A stretch of 44,708 nt of DNA from positions 1 through 44,708 of the forward strand of contig JAPDJQ010000035.1 in NCBI GenBank assembly GCA_029259015.1, written 5' to 3'. The position numbers and the translations under genes were made by a program. Shown here piece by piece: positions 38,361 to 44,708 of the stretch (the first letter of the stretch is position 1; each line of letters opens with the position of its first letter). The notes under the pieces were generated by a model that saw only the letters and a list, made by a program, of their open reading frames with translations, made no database searches and had not been told where the DNA came from. This DNA comes from Thermoplasmatota archaeon (GTDB lineage: Archaea > Thermoplasmatota > E2 > UBA202 > JdFR-43).

Positions 38361-39263
38361 TTCTTCTTCAATTTCTTCTGGCTTCTCTTCTTTGGTTTCT
38401 TCTTTTTCTTTTTTCTTTTTTCTCTGCTTTTCTTTGCCTTCCGGTTCTTCTTTTGTTTCCGCAGCTTTCTCTTCTTCTTTTGTTTCTTCTTTTTCTTCTG
38501 TTTCCTCTGCTTCACCTTTTTCTTCTGTCTCTTCTGTAACTTCTTTTTCTTCCTTGCTTTCTTCTGGCTCTTCCTCTGCTTCCTCCGGCTCTTCTTTGCT
38601 TTCTGCTTCTTCACCTGTCTCTTCCACTTTTTCTTCCTCTACCTCTTCTGCTTCTCTCAGTTCTTCCTCTTCTTCTTCCTTCTTTACTTCCACTTTTGGC
38701 ACTTCAAGTAACTCTGATTTATGTACTTCCACCCTCTTAACTGGATAAATTGTTTTCGAGAGTTTGTATGTTTGCTTTCCTATTTCTCCATCAAGCATGA
38801 GCTTAACAAAATCATCTAAAGTATTGTTTTTTGCCAGTGTTTCAATAACCTGCTTCATAACAGCCCTTATTGCCCTTTTTTGAGATGTCTGTATTCTCTT
38901 GTTTGTATAAGCAGATGGCTTGATTCTTATCCTTTTCCCATCTTTCGTTGTCACATCAAAAACCCCATCTATCTTTGATTTATGCCTTCTTGCCATCCTC
39001 TTAACATAATCTGTTGTCGTTTCATGTCCTATAAAAGCAGTATGAGCTTCCAAGCCTCTTACATCAACAACCTTAAAAATTAATTTTATGTGAGCTTTGG
39101 CAAAATCGCCCGTCAATTCCTGCAGAGAGACTTCAACTGTTCTACCAAGCACTTTTTCTGGATCATCAGCAGGTGTCTCAGCTATTTTTGCCTTTCCGAA
39201 CATGCTCGGTGCTATCAATGCATACCAATTCTTTGTCTTTTTTTTCTTCCTCTCCACCATCAA
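38352..39263 (-). CDS. rps3ae: ribosomal protein eS1 (S3Ae) with a roughly 105-aa Glu/Lys-rich C-terminal tail
   Basis: KKTKNWYALIAPSMFGKAKIAETPADDPEKVLGRTVEVSLQELTGDFAKAHIKL, GHETTTDYVKRMARRHKSKIDGVFDV; tail KKEEEEEELREAEEVEEEKVEE.... Confidence 0.94.
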   Translation of the reverse strand: MMVERKKKKTKNWYALIAPSMFGKAKIAETPADDPEKVLGRTVEVSLQELTGDFAKAHIKLIFKVVDVRGLEAHTAFIGHETTTDYVKRMARRHKSKIDGVFDVTTKDGKRIRIKPSAYTNKRIQTSQKRAIRAVMKQVIETLAKNNTLDDFVKLMLDGEIGKQTYKLSKTIYPVKRVEVHKSELLEVPKVEVKKEEEEEELREAEEVEEEKVEETGEEAESKEEPEEAEEEPEESKEEKEVTEETEEKGEAEETEEKEETKEEEKAAETKEEPEGKEKQRKKKKEKEETKEEKPEEIEEESG

Positions 39264-39346
39264 GGGTGAAATGCTATTTATTATATAAATGAATTGGTTA
39301 GATTAATGACACATCAAATGAATTATTTTTATTTTACTGCAGCTTT

Positions 39347-40249
39347 TCACGGCAAGATTACATCAGCAGCAAAAATATTGACGGTAGCCATTCCTATGCC
39401 AGCCATACTTACATAGAATTTCCATTCTCCCCCGTTACCGACTATAGGTTCAAATATTGGTATGAAATCGCTATTTTCAATATAAAATTTTCTTGGTGTT
39501 TCCCAGATAATTGCCTCTTTTTCTTCACCATCTGGAGTGATGAATTTCAAATGGGCAACGCCTGCTATTATGCTGGCTGGAGCATAAATGAAGCCGATGA
39601 ATGTATTATTTATATGAACCGTTTTCCTGCCATCCAAAATAATGCTGAATGGTATGCTTTTTAAATTCAGTTTCGCATGAAAATCTTCATTTTCTAAGAT
39701 AAAGGATGTTGAGCCTTCTGTCGCATTTCCTAACTTTGCATTAGTGCCATTTATGCACACCTTAATATGACTCTTATTCGTAGGAAATATCATAGAAACG
39801 AGATACCATTTACCGGGGGATAAAGAAACGTTGTAAACATGATATATACATGAACCATGTGCTTCAACAGGCTTTTTAATTAAATGAGAGTAGGAAAAAT
39901 TCATGCCAAACATGTCAATCTGAAAATACCAATCTAAAAAAGAACCTTGTTTGAGCATCAATACCATAGGTGGGACCCACCACTTCCCATTTTCACCTAT
40001 GATAAAAAATCTTTCTAAAAACACGCACCACCTGAAAATGGAGCTGTTAACATCTATTGCCATGTTTACATAAATTTCATCAATATGTATTGTTTCATTA
40101 GCATGAATTTCTACAATAAACCAGTTGCTATTTTCTCCTTCTGTTTCTACGCAATAGGAAAAATTATTTGATGCAAAAAATGGAATCGATGTTGAAGCGC
40201 CAGAAATCAAAAAAATTACTGTTATGATTGCAAATAGTTCTTTCATCAT
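39347..40249 (-). CDS. secreted protein of unknown function, rich in N-glycosylation sequons
   Basis: Signal peptide MMKELFAIITVIFLISGASTS; nine N-X-S/T sequons. Confidence 0.7.
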   Translation of the reverse strand: MMKELFAIITVIFLISGASTSIPFFASNNFSYCVETEGENSNWFIVEIHANETIHIDEIYVNMAIDVNSSIFRWCVFLERFFIIGENGKWWVPPMVLMLKQGSFLDWYFQIDMFGMNFSYSHLIKKPVEAHGSCIYHVYNVSLSPGKWYLVSMIFPTNKSHIKVCINGTNAKLGNATEGSTSFILENEDFHAKLNLKSIPFSIILDGRKTVHINNTFIGFIYAPASIIAGVAHLKFITPDGEEKEAIIWETPRKFYIENSDFIPIFEPIVGNGGEWKFYVSMAGIGMATVNIFAADVILP

Positions 40250-40295
40250 TTTAATAAAATGAAATATATAAAAATTTTAAGCAGGGGCATGGTAA

Positions 40296-41707
<1,412 letters not shown>

Positions 41708-41742
41708 GCGGAGATAAAATTTAAGGCAAGAGTTGTATACAC

Positions 41743-42579
41743 ATGGGGAAAAATAGAGCGGCAACTTATGCAATTATAGCTGCAGCTTTGTGGGGCATGT
41801 CCTTCCCGATTACAAAAATAGGCTTGCAGAATGTCTCACCTGTATTATTTGCTTTTCTACGTTATGCAATTGCAAGCCTCCTTTTTATTTTTCTCCTTTT
41901 TTTCACCAAAAATTTCTACAGCATAGACACAAAAAAATTTGTTTTTCTTGGAATTGTAGCTGTTACTCTACCAACAATTCTGCAGAATGTTGGTTTAAAA
42001 TATACCACTGCATACATAACTGGCTTTTTGCAAAGCACAGGCCCAATATATACTGTCATACTTGCCTATATTTTTCTGAGTGAAAAAATCAATATATATA
42101 AAATTCTGGGTATTTTGTTGGCTTTTGTCGGCGTTTACTTAATGGTAAGGCCTGAAGGCGGAGGAAATTTATTTGGCAATCTGCTTGTCCTCTCCTCTGC
42201 CATATCATATTCCATAGGAGGAATAATTGCAAAGGATTTATTGAACAATGGCTATAAACCCTTGCAGATAATAGCTTTCTCCTCAATATTTGGCACAATT
42301 TTCCTTATCCCAATGATATTTTTCGAAAAAATAAGCTTTGAATATGCGAGCATAAAATACATTTTATTTCTTGCAATATTCACCACATTCATTGCATATC
42401 TTTTGTGGTATTCGGCAATGGAAAAAATGGAGGTATCGAAGCTTTCGTTTTTTACATATTTAATTCCTCTTTTTTCTTTAATCTCCTCGCATTTTTTGCT
42501 GCAAGAAGAAATAAAAATTGCAACAATACTGGCCGGCTTTATTGCTGTTTTAGGGGTGGCTATAGCGCAGAAGGCATAG
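41743..42579 (+). CDS. EamA/DMT superfamily transporter
   Basis: About 10 TM segments in two EamA repeats; WGMSFPITKIGLQNVSPVLFAFLRYAIAS. Confidence 0.9.
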   Translation: MGKNRAATYAIIAAALWGMSFPITKIGLQNVSPVLFAFLRYAIASLLFIFLLFFTKNFYSIDTKKFVFLGIVAVTLPTILQNVGLKYTTAYITGFLQSTGPIYTVILAYIFLSEKINIYKILGILLAFVGVYLMVRPEGGGNLFGNLLVLSSAISYSIGGIIAKDLLNNGYKPLQIIAFSSIFGTIFLIPMIFFEKISFEYASIKYILFLAIFTTFIAYLLWYSAMEKMEVSKLSFFTYLIPLFSLISSHFLLQEEIKIATILAGFIAVLGVAIAQKA

Positions 42580-42612
42580 AAATTTAAGCTAGATTTGCAT
42601 TATATATTTATG

Positions 42613-43110
42613 ATGCAAGCAAAACTTATTAACGATATTACTGACCTATCGTGGCTCTCAAGAGCATTTGATACAGAGATAAAAAGACAGGTATTCAACG
42701 AAGTATCAAAGGACTGGATAACAATGGAAGTTATTGAGGAAAAATATGGTGAGGAGGGTAAAAAGGCGTTAAAATTTTTTGAAAAAGTAAGAATGGTTGA
42801 GACAAGATGGACTATGTCTGAGGATGGCAAAGCAAAAAAAGAATATCATGCATTCTATTCAGCATTTCATATTAATGTGATGACATCAATAGATATGATA
42901 AGAGATGTATTTTCAGTTATTTTAATGAGTGATGAAGAATTTGCAGAAATTGAGAAAAAAATATATGATTTTATTGGAGATGATGGCGAACTAAGCAGAG
43001 AAGTAGAAAAGGAATTTAATTTTACACCCGTGCAAATGAGATGCATTGTGAAGAGATCTGACAAACTTGAATACAGGGGCATGAAAATAGAAAGGCTCGA
43101 GGAAAACTAA
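42613..43110 (+). CDS. archaeal winged-helix (ArsR-like) regulator, hypothetical
   Basis: WLSRAFDTEIKRQVFNEVSKDWITMEVIEEKYGEEGKKALKFFEKVRMVETRW winged-helix-like N-terminus. Confidence 0.6.
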   Translation: MQAKLINDITDLSWLSRAFDTEIKRQVFNEVSKDWITMEVIEEKYGEEGKKALKFFEKVRMVETRWTMSEDGKAKKEYHAFYSAFHINVMTSIDMIRDVFSVILMSDEEFAEIEKKIYDFIGDDGELSREVEKEFNFTPVQMRCIVKRSDKLEYRGMKIERLEEN

Positions 43111-43141
43111 AAATATTAATATAATATGCATTTACAGTAAA

Positions 43142-44362
43142 ATGCGAACAACGATACTCGGTGGTGGCAAGGAAGTAGGCAGAGTGGGCTTATTTAACGA
43201 ATTTGAAAATGGGAAGCTTTTAATAGACTATGGGCTCACACCGGAAGAGCCACCAAAATATCCTATGGAATCTCCTCCGGTAAGGCATGCAATTCTCACT
43301 CATGCTCATCTCGATCACTCTGGCATGATTCCATGGATTTGCAGCAGATATAATACAAAAGTCTTTTCCACCCGTCTCACAGCTGAAATATCAGAGATTT
43401 TATATAGAGATACACTCAAAATTGCCGATGCAAAAGGACATCCATTTCCTTATGGAGAAAACGAATTAAATATTTCAATGCATAAATTTGAATATATTGA
43501 ACAAAATGAAGAAATATCGCTAAATGGCTTTAAAATTCGTTTTCATCCAGCTGGTCATATTCCAGGCTCTGTTATGGTTGAAATTAAGGATTTGGGCATT
43601 TTGTATGCCTGCGATATCAATACAATAGATACAAATTTGCTTAAAGGAGCGAAGCCTGTGAAATGCAATACATTGTTTATAGAAGGAACATATGCAGGTG
43701 TAGAGCACCCTGATAGAAAGGAGTTAGAAAAACAGTTTCTGGACGAAGTAGATGATATTGTCAATAGAGGAGGAAAGGTAATAATACCTGCATTTGCTGT
43801 TGGAAGAACTCAGGAGCTTGCTATGATTTTGCACAGGAGTGGACACGAAGTATGGCTTGATGGAATGGGAGCCAAAATAGCAGATATAATGCTTAAGCAC
43901 AAAGGATACATAAGACATCCTGAAAAGTTAAAAAAAGCAATAGGCGAGATGAATCTTGTATATTCAAATCATGGAAAAAAACTTGCCTTAAAATCAGGCA
44001 TAATATTAACAACAAGTGGCATGATGAACGGCGGTCCAGTGCTGTGGTATGTGGATAAAATTAAAGATGATCCTAAATCAGCAGTCATAATAACTGGCTA
44101 CCAAGTAGAAGGAACAAACGGAAGAATGTTGCTTGAAAACAGAGAGATAGAGTTGTATGGCATCAGAACAAAGGTAAATTGCCAGGTAAAATTTTACGAT
44201 TTCTCCGCCCATGCAGGCCACAGCCAGCTCGTAAATTTCATAAAAGCCTGTTCACCTGAAAATGTCGTTATATTTCATTCAGATAACCCTCAAGCACTGG
44301 CAGAAGAAATTGACTCTGCAAATATATACATTCCTGATAATGGAGAAGAAATAAAAATATAA
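43142..44362 (+). CDS. beta-CASP metallo-beta-lactamase nuclease (aCPSF2-like, no KH domain)
   Basis: ILTHAHLDHSGMIPWI, FHPAGHIPGSVMVEI, VIIPAFAVGRTQEL, TSGMMNGGPVLWY, DFSAHAGHSQL. Confidence 0.93.
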   Translation: MRTTILGGGKEVGRVGLFNEFENGKLLIDYGLTPEEPPKYPMESPPVRHAILTHAHLDHSGMIPWICSRYNTKVFSTRLTAEISEILYRDTLKIADAKGHPFPYGENELNISMHKFEYIEQNEEISLNGFKIRFHPAGHIPGSVMVEIKDLGILYACDINTIDTNLLKGAKPVKCNTLFIEGTYAGVEHPDRKELEKQFLDEVDDIVNRGGKVIIPAFAVGRTQELAMILHRSGHEVWLDGMGAKIADIMLKHKGYIRHPEKLKKAIGEMNLVYSNHGKKLALKSGIILTTSGMMNGGPVLWYVDKIKDDPKSAVIITGYQVEGTNGRMLLENREIELYGIRTKVNCQVKFYDFSAHAGHSQLVNFIKACSPENVVIFHSDNPQALAEEIDSANIYIPDNGEEIKI

Positions 44363-44382
44363 AAAACACAGAGAGAGGGTTG

Positions 44383-44708
44383 TTAGCCAATTAAGTCAAT
44401 ACCCATCTTCTGTCCGTTTTCCCATTTTGGTAAAACAACGCCTTCGTTTTTAGGCGAGAGAATATATGGTGATGAAACTCCTGTCATTATTGCCATCATT
44501 CTGCATCTTCCATTGTAATCCTTATTTACTCTGGCCCCCAAGATAACGTTGGCATATGGATCTAGCTCCTGAGTCACGTATTCTGCCACTTTCTCTGCAA
44601 ATTCCAATGACATGTCTGGTCCACCAGTAATATGTATAAGACATCCTTTTGCCCCTCTATAGTCAACTTCTAGCAGTGGATGATGCATTGCTTCATGGGC
44701 TACAGCTT
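44383..44708 (-). CDS. ftsZ: cell division protein FtsZ, C-terminal part (5' end beyond window)
   Basis: AVAHEAMHHPLLEVDYRGAKGCLIHITGGPDMSLEFAEKVAEYVTQELDPYANVILGARVN; frame open through 44708. Confidence 0.9.
   Translation of the reverse strand, partial: AVAHEAMHHPLLEVDYRGAKGCLIHITGGPDMSLEFAEKVAEYVTQELDPYANVILGARVNKDYNGRCRMMAIMTGVSSPYILSPKNEGVVLPKWENGQKMGIDLIG

Noticed and set aside
38392-38748. 118-aa plus-strand Ser/Phe-rich ORF and the 129-aa Lys/Gln-rich minus ORF (38225..38614)
   Set aside because: Both are shadow frames of the repetitive GAA/GAG-rich S3Ae tail.

Overview
This 44.7 kb window is gene-dense, low-GC archaeal chromosome. The gene content looks euryarchaeal, most likely Thermoplasmatota-like; that placement is inferred from the genes, not from phylogeny. 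I support about 53 protein-coding features and saw no tRNA, rRNA, CRISPR array or transposase. Main content: a Cdc48/VAT AAA+ ATPase whose homology stops after the D1 module at the left edge; Hsp20; a UbiA-family prenyltransferase; a complete group-3b-type [NiFe] (sulf)hydrogenase operon with its maturation protease; a secreted 7-blade beta-propeller; a Trm56 tRNA methyltransferase fused to an HD domain; sucCD with a gamma-carbonic-anhydrase-like gene; the 3' half of the spc ribosomal operon (S8 to SecY to Adk); histidine-catabolism and C1-folate genes (hutH, hutU, ftcD, fchA, fhs, and a divergent SHMT-like gene); nadA; a cysteine desulfurase; an NSUN-type m5C methyltransferase with a separate PUA partner; an M42 peptidase; a Nog1-like GTPase; ribosomal S3Ae with a very long acidic tail; pyrBI; a beta-CASP nuclease; and the 3' end of ftsZ. 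Observations most worth following up: (a) the abrupt Cdc48 breakpoint at about 109, (b) the Trm56-HD fusion, (c) an attenuator-like 5' leader on the NSUN gene with two mutually exclusive GC stems and a T7 tract, (d) a two-TM micro-ORF interrupted by one in-frame TGA, (e) near-zero spacing or overlap of every convergent gene pair, (f) a zinc-finger/TPR protein between hutU and hutH, and (g) dyads abutting the hydrogenase and Hsp20 promoters. No single feature is unambiguously a new system.
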